A stretch of 14,401 bases of DNA, from NCBI GenBank assembly GCA_900771325.1, contig CAAGNN010000139.1:1-14401 (forward strand). The letters run 5' to 3'. Under the pieces are notes generated by a model. The model was not told the DNA's origin. It did no database searches and worked only from the letters and a program-made list of their open reading frames with translations. A program made the position numbers and the translations under genes. The stretch comes from Kiritimatiellia bacterium (GTDB lineage: Bacteria > Verrucomicrobiota > Kiritimatiellia > RFP12 > DVOR01). This document shows positions 8,535-14,401 of this stretch, in pieces (within the stretch, counting starts at the first letter, position 1; each line of letters opens with the position of its first letter).

Positions 8535-9119
8535 TTACTTCGCCGGCATCTGCTGCTCGTCCAGCTTGGCGGCCTCCTCAAGCGTCAACTCGGGCGTCTC
8601 AGCGGGTAGCTCCAAGGTGTGCAGGGCCGTGAGCATCTGCTGGGCAAGCTTGCGCGAGATGCGCGGCAGGGCATCCATAACGCCGGTCTGGAACTCGTTG
8701 CGGGTGAGCACGGTGTCGGAGGCGAAGAAGGTCTTGCCGTTGATGTAGGTCTCCCCGGTCACGCGGTCAAAGACGTAAAGCTGGACCCTGAGGGTGATGA
8801 CGTATTCATCGGGGAGCATCGTGGTGTCGCGTCCATAGCGCACCGAGGAGGAGGAGATGCCCGTGGCAATCGCCTGAACGCGCAGCCGGGCGTGGTTGTA
8901 GTCCGTCAGCGTAAAGGTGCCGTCCTCGATGATGGCATCCATAAACTGCTGGGCGGCCACGGCACCGACCATTGGGTATGAGGTCCGATTCTCAAAGGCG
9001 GGCACGTGAACGGTCCGCAGTTCCTGAGGCACGGGCGAGCCGAGCCGATAGCCGGTGCAACCGGCGCACACCATTACAACCGCCGCACAGGCGCTTGCCA
9101 TCCATCCGACAGAACGCAT
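8535..9119 (-). CDS. LptE-like outer-membrane lipoprotein
   Basis: The product is 194 residues. The N-terminus has a positive residue, a hydrophobic core and a Cys at 21 (VCAGC) followed by TGYRLG, the GY-x-L start typical of LptE, the lipoprotein plug of the LPS translocon LptD/E. VHVPAFENRTSYPMVG then matches the family pattern of an exported beta-sheet domain, and QQFMDAIIEDGTFTL fits its helix. The lipobox is slightly unusual, with Cys instead of Leu/Val at -3. The ATG shares one base with the stop of the upstream TPR gene (TGATG), which fixes the start and implies coupling. The ABC exporter gene follows. The assignment rests on pattern and neighbours, since LptE is poorly conserved. Confidence 0.8.
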   Translation of the reverse strand: MRSVGWMASACAAVVMVCAGCTGYRLGSPVPQELRTVHVPAFENRTSYPMVGAVAAQQFMDAIIEDGTFTLTDYNHARLRVQAIATGISSSSVRYGRDTTMLPDEYVITLRVQLYVFDRVTGETYINGKTFFASDTVLTRNEFQTGVMDALPRISRKLAQQMLTALHTLELPAETPELTLEEAAKLDEQQMPAK

Positions 9120-10150
9120 CACTTCGTCTCCTCTTGCTCGCCAGCCGGAAGGTGGTTGGCGATGGCCAGTTCCGCCAGGCGCTCGCGCACTTGCGGCACC
9201 TGCGGCGCGTCGGGGAACTCCCGCAGAAAGGTTTGATAAGCCCGGATTGCGGCCTCCAGCGAGTAAGCCTCCGGGTTGTCGTAGAAGGTGGCCTTGCCAT
9301 AGGAACGCTCGCGCCGCAGCTCGTAAATCTCCTGCTTCCAACGGCCAAAGAGCGCAACATCCGGGTGGGCGGGGCGGAAGATAATCGCTCCGGAGATGAG
9401 TTGCTCCAGGTGCTTGAGCCGCCCGGTGTCGTTGCGCCACTGGTCTGCCAACTGCCGGCACGCATCGCAGTAGAGCGCCACCACCTCATCAAGCTTCTCG
9501 TAGGCCGGCCAATCGATGAAGATGCGGTCGCAGACCGTGATGGCCGAGGCGTATTCCCCATCCTGCGCGTAGAGCTCGGCAATCTTGACCATCAAATCCG
9601 GCACGCGCTCCCAGCGCGGGGCAAAGTGGATAATCCGCTCGTAATTCGCGCGCAGACCCGACCCCAGGCGGAGCTTAATCTTCCCCTCGCGGTTCTTCGC
9701 CACCATCTGATCGGCCTGCGCCACCGCGTCCTCCAACACGGGGCCCGACTTGAAGTGCCCGGCAAAGTAGGCCAGCAGATAGATGTCCGCGTCGTAGGCC
9801 GCCGCCGCATTCCCCATTGCCGACTCCAACCGCGCAATCGAGAGCTGCGCGTAGAGCGCCTCCGGGGCCGTATGCCACTGACGCACCAAGTCATTATAGG
9901 CGCTCACCGCCTTGCGCTGCTTGCCCGCGCGCTCGAGCCCGGCTGCGTAGGCCAGTTGGTCGGCCGCCGAATCCATCTTCGGTTTATTCCAGAACCACCA
10001 CGCCGGCTCCTTCTTCTCAATCTCCATCGGGTCATCGATGAACTGCAGCTCAGCCGGCGTCTTGCCCATCTGGGCATAGTCGCGATACTGCGCCCAGGCT
10101 GCCGATGCCAGCACCAAGCCCAACAAAAGGAACAGAGTTCTCGCTTTCAT
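9119..10150 (-). CDS. Periplasmic TPR protein, BamD-like
   Basis: The product is 343 residues with a clear cleavable signal peptide (hydrophobic residues 5-18, cleavage likely after ASAAWA at 20). It lacks a lipobox Cys, unlike classical BamD. The rest is helical with tetratricopeptide-like pairs, for example AADQLAYAAGLERAGKQRKA near 62-81, KIAELYAQDGEYASAITVCD near 200-220, and a last repeat AIRAYQTFLREFPDAPQ, the form common in BamD/YbgF-type outer-membrane assembly proteins. Its coupling to the LptE-like gene supports an envelope-assembly role. A strong extended -10 lies 7 nt before the ATG and no Shine-Dalgarno sequence is present, so the mRNA may be leaderless. The exact function is not proven by sequence alone. 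Confidence 0.8.
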   Translation of the reverse strand: MKARTLFLLLGLVLASAAWAQYRDYAQMGKTPAELQFIDDPMEIEKKEPAWWFWNKPKMDSAADQLAYAAGLERAGKQRKAVSAYNDLVRQWHTAPEALYAQLSIARLESAMGNAAAAYDADIYLLAYFAGHFKSGPVLEDAVAQADQMVAKNREGKIKLRLGSGLRANYERIIHFAPRWERVPDLMVKIAELYAQDGEYASAITVCDRIFIDWPAYEKLDEVVALYCDACRQLADQWRNDTGRLKHLEQLISGAIIFRPAHPDVALFGRWKQEIYELRRERSYGKATFYDNPEAYSLEAAIRAYQTFLREFPDAPQVPQVRERLAELAIANHLPAGEQEETK

Positions 10151-10157
10151 AGCCGCC

Positions 10158-10166
10158 AGTATACCA
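10158..10166 (-). promoter_or_regulatory. Extended -10 promoter of the TPR-lptE-ABC-argH run
   Basis: On the - strand this reads TGGTATACT, an extended -10 (TGn plus TATACT). The hexamer ends 7 nt before the ATG at 10150, so transcription should start at or one base before the start codon. No good -35 is visible, as expected for an extended -10. Confidence 0.7.
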
Positions 10167-10177
10167 AAATGTGCGCG

Positions 10178-10195
10178 CCTTGCACGCCTGCAAGG
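10178..10195 (-). terminator. Hairpin after tsaC, over the next promoter region
   Basis: A perfect 7-bp inverted repeat (CCTTGCA/TGCAAGG, loop of 4) lies 3 nt after the tsaC stop. On the - strand a short ATTTT follows 8 nt later, a weak terminator at best. It also overlaps the -35 zone of the next promoter, so it could be an operator instead. Confidence 0.45.
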
Positions 10196-10198
10196 GCC

Positions 10199-10771
10199 TT
10201 ACCGCTCGGCAAGCGCCAACGCGCCCTGCCGGAGAATCCGCAGCGAGCCGTCGGCGAGGACTTCGGCCACCGTCGAGCTCACCCCCAAACGCGCCGGGCC
10301 GCCATCGAGCAGGAGGTCCACGGCTGCACCGAGGGCGGCGGCGGCCTCCTGGGCATTACGGGCGGGCGCTTCGCCGCTCAGGTTCACGCTCGTGCAACGC
10401 AAGCACCCGCCGCAACGGCGAAGTAGCTCGCACAAACGCGGGCAATCGGGCACGCGGTAGCCCTCGGCCGCCCCACCCTTGCGCGGCAGAACAGCTGTCA
10501 GCGGCCCGGGCCAGTACGCAGCCAGCCTCTCTGCCGCCGCCGAACGCACCGCCCCATCGGCCCAGACGGCATCGGCATCCGCCGCGAGCAACTGGAAGGG
10601 CTTGGCCGCATCGCGCCGCTTCATCGCGCGGATGCGCTCGAGCGCCTCGGGGAAGTCCGGGTGGCAGGCCACGCCATAGACCGTCTCGGTGGGGACAATC
10701 ACCACCCCGCCGCGCAGCAGCACTTCGGCCGCCGCCGGCAGGGAGGATTGGGTGAAGGGGAGGGAGGTCAT
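10199..10771 (-). CDS. tsaC: L-threonylcarbamoyladenylate synthase (Sua5/YrdC/YwlC family)
   Basis: This 190-residue single-domain YrdC protein makes threonylcarbamoyl-AMP from threonine, bicarbonate and ATP for the universal t6A37 tRNA modification. Conserved motifs are PTETVYGV (27-34), KRRDAAKP (51-58), which binds nucleotide and carbonate, TSVNLSGEAP (117-126) and SSTV (165-168). The C-terminal Sua5 domain is absent, so it is the short TsaC form. The start ATG at 10769-10771 is the only good one, yet it has no Shine-Dalgarno. The 17 bases before it form a GC-rich hairpin belonging to repeat element C. It lies downstream of pgi on the same strand. Confidence 0.93.
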   Translation of the reverse strand: MTSLPFTQSSLPAAAEVLLRGGVVIVPTETVYGVACHPDFPEALERIRAMKRRDAAKPFQLLAADADAVWADGAVRSAAAERLAAYWPGPLTAVLPRKGGAAEGYRVPDCPRLCELLRRCGGCLRCTSVNLSGEAPARNAQEAAAALGAAVDLLLDGGPARLGVSSTVAEVLADGSLRILRQGALALAER

Positions 10772-10870
10772 CGCTCGCTCTGCGAGCGTGAACGGTGAGA
10801 GGTGAACGGTGAACGGATAACTCGCGCCTATACGGGCGCAGCCCGCAACCGTTCACTGTTCACCGTTCAC
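10772..10870. repeat. Heptamer-array element C between pgi and tsaC
   Basis: A perfect 7-bp hairpin (10772-10788: GCTCGC, TCT, GCGAGC plus closing pair) touches the tsaC ATG. Then come GTGAACG, GTGAGAG, GTGAACG, GTGAACG (10788-10815), a core of about 34 bp with small GC stems, and CGTTCAC, TGTTCAC, CGTTCAC (10850-10870), the inverse of the left arm. The last base abuts the pgi stop. The arms could pair over more than 20 bp with a few mismatches. Confidence 0.88.
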
Positions 10871-12475
10871 TTACTGCGCGCGAGCGGCGCGGTAGCGGGC
10901 GATGAGGGCGTTGGTGGAGGAGTCGTGGGCCAGGGGGAGGGCAGGGTCGGAGAGTTCCTTGAGGATCTTGCCGGCGAGGACCTTCCCGAGCTCGACGCCC
11001 CACTGGTCGAAGGAGAAGATGTTCCAGATGATGCCCTGGGTGAAGACCTTGTGCTCGTAGAGGGCGATGAGGGCGCCAAAGGTCTTGGGGGTGAGCTCAT
11101 CGGCCAGGAGGGTGTTGGTGGGGTGGTTACCCTCAAAGGTCTTGAAGGGAACGAGGTTCTCGGGGACGCCTTCGGCGCGGCACTGGTCGGCGGTCTTGCC
11201 GAAGGCGAGGGCCTCGGTTTGGGCGAAGAAGTTGGCCATCAGCTTGTCGTGGTGGTCGCCGAGGGCGTTGTGACTCTTGCAGAAGCCGATGAAGTCGGCG
11301 GGGATGAGGCGGGTGCCCTGGTGGATGAGCTGGTAGAAGGCGTGCTGGCCGTTGGTGCCGGGTTCACCCCAGACGATGGGGCCGGTCATATAGTCCACCG
11401 GCTTGCCGTCGCGGTCGACCGACTTGCCGTTGCTCTCCATATCCAGCTGCTGGAGGTAGGCGGGGAAGCGGGCGAGGTATTGGTCGTAGGGGAGGACGGC
11501 GTAGGAGTCGGCGCCGTAGCCGTTGGAGTAGAGGATGCCGATGAGGGCGAGGAGGACGGGCATATTGCGCCCGAGCGAGGCGGTGCGGAAGTGCTTATCC
11601 ATCGCCTCGTAGCCGGCGAGGAGGCGCTTGTAGTTCTGCTCGCCAATGGCAATCATCAGCGAGAGGCCGATGGCCGAGGGGAGCGAGTAGCGGCCGCCGA
11701 CCCAATCCCAGAAGCCGAACATATTGGCGGTGTCGATGCCGAACTCGGCGACCTTCGCGGCGTTGGTGCTCACGGCCACGAAGTGCTTGCTGACGGCCTG
11801 CTCGCCGAGCTGATCCACGAGCCAGGCGCGGGCGGTGTGGGCGTTGGTCATCGTCTCGAGGGTGGTGAAGGTCTTGGAGGCCACGATGAAGAGGGTCTGA
11901 TCGGCCTTCACCTGCAGGAGCGTCTCGGCCATGTGCGTGGCATCGATGTTGGAGACGAAGAAGCACTGGATCGAGCGCTTCGAGTAGGGCAGCAGCGCCT
12001 GGTAGGCCATCGCCGGACCGAGGTCCGAGCCGCCGATGCCGATGTTGACGATGTACTTGATGCGCTTGCCGGTGGCGCCCTTCCACGCGCCCGAGCGGAT
12101 GAGCTTGGAGAACTCGGCCATCTTCGTGAGGACGGCGTGCACATCGCCATAGACATCCTGCCCATCGACCGTCAGCCCCGAGGTCTTCGAGGAGCGCAAG
12201 GCCGTGTGGAGCACCGCGCGGTTCTCGGTCTTGTTGATATGCTCACCCGTGAACATCTTCTCAATCTCGGCCTTGAGGTTCGCCTTCTCGGCCAACTTGA
12301 GCAACAGCTTCAGCGTCGGCGCGTCCACGAGGTTCTTCGAGTAGTCCAAGGTCCAGCCGGCGGCCGTCACCGTCATCTTCTGCGCGCGCTCGGGGTCGGC
12401 GGCAAAGAGCTCCTTGAGCGTCAGCTCCTGGCTCTCGATCTGGCCTTCCAACTTCTCGGCGATATCCGTATCCAT
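10871..12475 (-). CDS. pgi: Glucose-6-phosphate isomerase
   Basis: This 534-residue cytosolic enzyme interconverts glucose 6-phosphate and fructose 6-phosphate. It is the long, E. coli/eukaryote-like form. Recognisable blocks are [11 protein letters not shown] (phosphate-binding), [14 protein letters not shown], the signature [46 protein letters not shown] and the second signature [10 protein letters not shown] near the C-terminus. I prefer the ATG at 12473-12475 (MDTDIAEK) because AGGAG (12485-12489) is 9 nt upstream. The GTG two codons earlier would leave only 3 nt. It begins 17 bp after ribE, so the two are probably cotranscribed. The stop TAA directly touches repeat element C. Confidence 0.97.
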   Translation of the reverse strand: MDTDIAEKLEGQIESQELTLKELFAADPERAQKMTVTAAGWTLDYSKNLVDAPTLKLLLKLAEKANLKAEIEKMFTGEHINKTENRAVLHTALRSSKTSGLTVDGQDVYGDVHAVLTKMAEFSKLIRSGAWKGATGKRIKYIVNIGIGGSDLGPAMAYQALLPYSKRSIQCFFVSNIDATHMAETLLQVKADQTLFIVASKTFTTLETMTNAHTARAWLVDQLGEQAVSKHFVAVSTNAAKVAEFGIDTANMFGFWDWVGGRYSLPSAIGLSLMIAIGEQNYKRLLAGYEAMDKHFRTASLGRNMPVLLALIGILYSNGYGADSYAVLPYDQYLARFPAYLQQLDMESNGKSVDRDGKPVDYMTGPIVWGEPGTNGQHAFYQLIHQGTRLIPADFIGFCKSHNALGDHHDKLMANFFAQTEALAFGKTADQCRAEGVPENLVPFKTFEGNHPTNTLLADELTPKTFGALIALYEHKVFTQGIIWNIFSFDQWGVELGKVLAGKILKELSDPALPLAHDSSTNALIARYRAARAQ

Positions 12476-12484
12476 CTTCACTTA

Positions 12485-12489
12485 CTCCT
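12485..12489 (-). promoter_or_regulatory. Ribosome binding site of pgi
   Basis: AGGAG lies 9 nt before the ATG at 12475 and only 3 nt before the in-frame GTG at 12481. It decides the start in favour of the ATG. Confidence 0.75.
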
Positions 12490-12492
12490 GTG

Positions 12493-13131
12493 TTAATCCG
12501 CAAACCCTGCGGCGAGGATCTCTTGCAACGTCTCGTCATCCGCCTGACCCATTGCCCGGCGGACATACGCACCAATCAAATCTGCTTCCAGGTTCACCCG
12601 CGCCCCGCGTCCCAACCGCCCCAACGTCGTCTCCCGCCGCGTGGTGGGAATCAGCGCCACCTCGAACCAACTGCCCCCCACCGCCGTCACCGTCAAGCTC
12701 ACCCCCGAAATCGTCACCGACCCCTTCCGCACCACCCCCCGCGCAAAGCGCCCCGAGCACCCCACCCGCACCACGCAATCCTCCCCCGCCGCCCGCACCG
12801 CCAGCACCTCGCCCGCCTCATCCACGTGGCCCGAGACCAAGTGCCCCCCCAGCCGGTCCCCAAACCGCAACGCCCGCTCCAAATTGACCCCCTCCCCCGG
12901 CCGCAGCCCCCCGAACATCGTGCACCGCAGCGTCTCAGCCAGCACATCCGCGGCGAAGCCCTCCGCCCACGCCTCACAAACCGTCAGGCACGCCCCATTC
13001 ACCGCCACGCTCTCCCCCAGCACCCACGGCTCCTGCGCCCCCAACCCCGTCCGCACGCGCAGACGAACCCCCGTGCCCCGCGGCTCAACCGCCTGCACCT
13101 CGCCGATCGCCTGCACCAATCCAGTAAACAT
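12493..13131 (-). CDS. ribE: Riboflavin synthase alpha chain
   Basis: This 212-residue enzyme dismutates two 6,7-dimethyl-8-ribityllumazine molecules to riboflavin. It has the duplicated lumazine-binding domains: MFTGLV at the N-terminus with SVAVNGACLTV (41-51), and the second copy with SVTISGVSLTV (138-148). GDRLGGHLVSGHVD (91-104) is the family's linker motif and IPTTRRETTLG (161-171) matches the usual IP.T...TTLG. The start is set by the conserved MFTGLV, and the open frame upstream to 13350 is repeat-derived. A -10-like TAGAAT lies 7 nt before the ATG. No other riboflavin gene is nearby, and pgi follows after 17 bp. Confidence 0.96.
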   Translation of the reverse strand: MFTGLVQAIGEVQAVEPRGTGVRLRVRTGLGAQEPWVLGESVAVNGACLTVCEAWAEGFAADVLAETLRCTMFGGLRPGEGVNLERALRFGDRLGGHLVSGHVDEAGEVLAVRAAGEDCVVRVGCSGRFARGVVRKGSVTISGVSLTVTAVGGSWFEVALIPTTRRETTLGRLGRGARVNLEADLIGAYVRRAMGQADDETLQEILAAGFAD

Positions 13132-13138
13132 AGCCCCT

Positions 13139-13144
13139 ATTCTA
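13139..13144 (-). promoter_or_regulatory. Candidate -10 box of ribE-pgi
   Basis: TAGAAT on the - strand ends 7 nt before the ribE ATG, the same spacing as for the TPR gene. No clear -35 or Shine-Dalgarno is visible (only AGGGG within the 7 nt). It is weaker evidence than 10158-10166 because the TGn extension is missing. Confidence 0.5.
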
Positions 13145-13180
13145 CCCCATTTCCGCCCCCGCGCGCAAACCGTGCAACCA

Positions 13181-13210
13181 CAAAGGCACGCAGAGGCACG
13201 CAGGGGAAAG
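13181..13210. repeat. 10-bp tandem repeat
   Basis: CAAAGGCACG, CAGAGGCACG and CAGGGGAAAG follow at exactly 10-bp steps just upstream of ribE. The third unit is diverged. Confidence 0.6.
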
Positions 13211-13237
13211 GGGGAAGGCGCGTGGGGAGGGGAAGGG

Positions 13238-13284
13238 GGCGGCGGAGCCGCCAAAGGTTTTGCAGTGGCCTGCTCCGCCAGGCC
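13238..13284. repeat. AAAGGTTTTGCA motif with GC hairpins, copy 2
   Basis: Hairpin GGCGGC/GCCGCC (13238-13252, loop GGA) is followed by AAAGGTTTTGCA (13253-13264) and hairpin GGCCTG/CAGGCC (13267-13284). The first stem contains GGCGGAGCC, the reverse complement of the GGCTCCGCC in the hairpin at 3317-3333. Confidence 0.6.
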
Positions 13285-13391
13285 GTGCTGCGCCGCCCGT
13301 TCTGAGGGGCCGCGTCCGCGCGGCCTAATATATAAGGCATACGCGCGCACGCGCGCGAGGCGGCCCGCCCAGCCACCCGCCCCGAGTCCGA

Positions 13392-13520
13392 GGTCAACCC
13401 GGGGCGGATGCGATGCGAACCCGGGGCGGCTCCGTCTTCAACCCGGGTCGGGTCCAGGGTCAACCCGGGGCGGATCCAGGGTCAACCCGGGGCGGATCCA
13501 GGGTCAACCCGGGGCGGGTC
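13392..13520. repeat. 22-bp tandem repeat array 2
   Basis: About six units start at 13392, 13414, 13436, 13458, 13480 and 13502, exactly 22 bp apart. The shared part is CAACCCGGGGCGG (one unit has GGGTCGG, one starts GAACCC). The last three units are nearly identical, while the first ones are diverged. A remnant of the array-1 unit type (CCGCCCCGAGTCCGA) directly precedes the first unit. Confidence 0.9.
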
Positions 13521-13557
13521 GTCTGAGAGCGGCCATCTCGGCCCCCTCCCCAAGCCC

Positions 13558-13621
13558 ATCCGTCGCGAAACGCGCGCTAACAGCTAACCGCTAACCGCTG
13601 ACTGCTGCGAGCGTAGCGAGC
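13558..13621. repeat. Heptamer-array element F
   Basis: The core ATCCGTCGCGAAACGCGC (13558-13575) is followed by GCTAACA, GCTAACC, GCTAACC, GCTGACT at 7-bp period (13576-13603) and the module GCGAGCGTAGCGAGC (13607-13621). This copy shows the core-array-module order without a second arm. It ends 80 bp before the next gene. Confidence 0.85.
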
Positions 13622-13673
13622 CCCGGAACTCCCGGCGGGTTCGGCGATGGCTCGAGCGCCATACGGGCCCTTA

Positions 13674-13682
13674 TGCTATACT
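13674..13682 (+). promoter_or_regulatory. Extended -10 promoter of the AAA-ATPase-like gene
   Basis: TGCTATACT is an extended -10 of the same form as at 10158-10166. It lies 18 nt before the ATG and leaves room for the GGAGG ribosome site. No convincing -35 is visible. Confidence 0.7.
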
Positions 13683-13690
13683 CCGCGCAC

Positions 13691-13695
13691 GGAGG
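13691..13695 (+). promoter_or_regulatory. Ribosome binding site of the AAA-ATPase-like gene
   Basis: GGAGG lies 5 nt before the ATG at 13701 and is the strongest Shine-Dalgarno in the window. Confidence 0.8.
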
Positions 13696-13700
13696 ACCTT

Positions 13701-14401
13701 ATGGCACGCATTGAGACGATGAGTTATGACTTCCCAGGAATGCGGGAGGATGGATCTATCTACGTCGACAAGACGCAGGTGATGTATGACTTGATCACTG
13801 CTACGCCGACAGTGGGCCTCTACTTCATTTCGCGGCCGCGACGCTTTGGCAAGTCGCTGATGATCTCGACCTTCGACAGTATCTTCCGTGGTCGCAAAGA
13901 CCTCTTCGAGGGGTTGGCCATCTCCAAGACCGATTATGATTGGCCGGTCCACCCCGTTTTCCGTTTCGACTTCTCGGGGCTTTCGACCTCCTCGCTGGAG
14001 GAGTTTAAGCAGGATTTCCGGGGCGCCGTCTTGCAGACGTTGCAACTTGCCGGCGCAACCATCCACCCCGAAGAAACGGCCGGGACCAACTTCGCTTTGG
14101 CTATCCAGGAGCTCTACGAGCGCTCGGGTAAGCGTGTGGTGGTGCTTGTGGACGAATACGACGCGCCCATTGGCCATACGCTTGACAATCTTGAGCTGGC
14201 CCTGGCCGTGCGCAAGGTGATGGCGGACTTCTATGCCATCCTCAAGAAGAATGTCGACAAGGTCCGTTTCCTAATGATGACTGGCGTCTCGAAGTTCTCG
14301 CAGATCTCGGTCTTCTCGGCACTCAACAATATTAAGGATCTGACCCTCGACGCGCGTGCTGCCACGCTGCTCGGCTACACCGAGGAGGAGCTCGAGACCT
14401 A
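13701..14401 (+). CDS. AAA-ATPase-like protein of the DUF1703-associated family, N-terminal part (partial)
   Basis: The first 233 residues are visible and the gene runs off the window. The pattern is that of the AAA-ATPase-like family (Pfam AAA-ATPase_like, often followed by a PD-(D/E)XK-type DUF1703 domain). It starts with an N-terminal G(M/I)REDG..YVDKT segment, then a Walker-A-like RPRRFGKSLM at 45-54, FDFSGLS (89-95), Walker B VVVLVDEYDAP (146-156), and MTGVSKFSQISVFSALNNI (193-211), then GYTEEEL. Its biological role is not established. Such genes often occur in many copies per genome. Codon use is less GC-biased than in the rest of the window (many A/T third positions), a sign of recent acquisition or a separate history. 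It has its own extended -10 and GGAGG. The nuclease domain would lie beyond the edge and cannot be confirmed here. Confidence 0.9.
   Translation, partial: MARIETMSYDFPGMREDGSIYVDKTQVMYDLITATPTVGLYFISRPRRFGKSLMISTFDSIFRGRKDLFEGLAISKTDYDWPVHPVFRFDFSGLSTSSLEEFKQDFRGAVLQTLQLAGATIHPEETAGTNFALAIQELYERSGKRVVVLVDEYDAPIGHTLDNLELALAVRKVMADFYAILKKNVDKVRFLMMTGVSKFSQISVFSALNNIKDLTLDARAATLLGYTEEELET

Larger units (their letters stand above)
13132..13700. other. Gene-free stretch between ribE and the AAA-ATPase-like gene
   Basis: No credible gene is visible. In order it holds the ribE -10 region, a 10-bp repeat run (13181-13210), a GC hairpin (13238-13252) plus AAAGGTTTTGCA and a second hairpin (13253-13284), an AT-rich spot in GC-rich surroundings (13326-13335) next to alternating CG, the 22-bp array 2 (13392-13520), element F (13558-13621) and the promoter of the next gene. 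The content parallels the gene-free stretch at 3208-3698. Confidence 0.7.

Noticed and set aside
9120..9461. Longer LptE-like protein starting at 9461
   Set aside because: It would overlap the TPR gene, and the signal peptide and coupled TGATG start are at 9119.
10802..12496. 564-residue open frame on the + strand opposite pgi
   Set aside because: It is an antisense shadow of pgi, and its N-terminal part is translated repeat element C.
13132..13350. N-terminal extension of ribE to 13350
   Set aside because: The conserved family start MFTGLV lies at 13131, and the extension is repeat DNA with a -10-like box just before the ATG.

Overview
The window is GC-rich, densely packed chromosomal DNA from a Gram-negative bacterium. 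An outer-membrane assembly/LPS-transport type cluster (a BamD-like TPR protein, an LptE-like lipoprotein and an MsbA-type ABC exporter) shows the two-membrane envelope. The repeat style and the AAA-ATPase-like gene at the right edge fit the Verrucomicrobiota/Kiritimatiellota/Lentisphaerota side of bacteria, but this placement is an inference and no rRNA is present to test it.

Layout. On the + strand, 1-3207 holds the end of gltB and all of gltD (NADPH-type glutamate synthase), closed by a strong intrinsic terminator at 3342-3376. A 491-bp gene-free stretch full of repeats follows. From 13131 down to 3699 nearly everything is on the - strand. ribE and pgi are 17 bp apart, then comes an 85-bp repeat element, then tsaC/Sua5. 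A new promoter at 10158-10166 then starts a tightly coupled run: TPR protein, LptE-like lipoprotein, ABC exporter, dCMP deaminase, an unknown exported protein and argH. Junctions in this run overlap by 1, 4 and 8 bp or are gaps of 14 and 22 bp. A second gene-free stretch (13132-13700) carries the same kinds of repeats. The window ends inside a + strand AAA-ATPase-like gene with its own extended -10 promoter and visibly lower GC.

The genes are mostly housekeeping: ammonia assimilation and arginine synthesis, pyrimidine deoxynucleotides, riboflavin, glycolysis, tRNA t6A modification and envelope biogenesis.

The unusual content is a dispersed, modular repeat family. Each copy has a heptamer array with exact 7-bp period, often flanked by a 15-bp GCTCGCTNCGCTCGC module and a CGCGACGG-containing core. 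The heptamer sequence differs from copy to copy while the period and modules are kept. Copies sit in frame inside gltB, right after the start codon of the exported-protein gene, at the stop codon of gltD, between pgi and tsaC touching both genes, and in both gene-free stretches. The two gene-free stretches also share 22-bp tandem arrays of one family. Two genes (the TPR protein and ribE) have a -10 box exactly 7 nt before their ATG, which suggests leaderless mRNAs.
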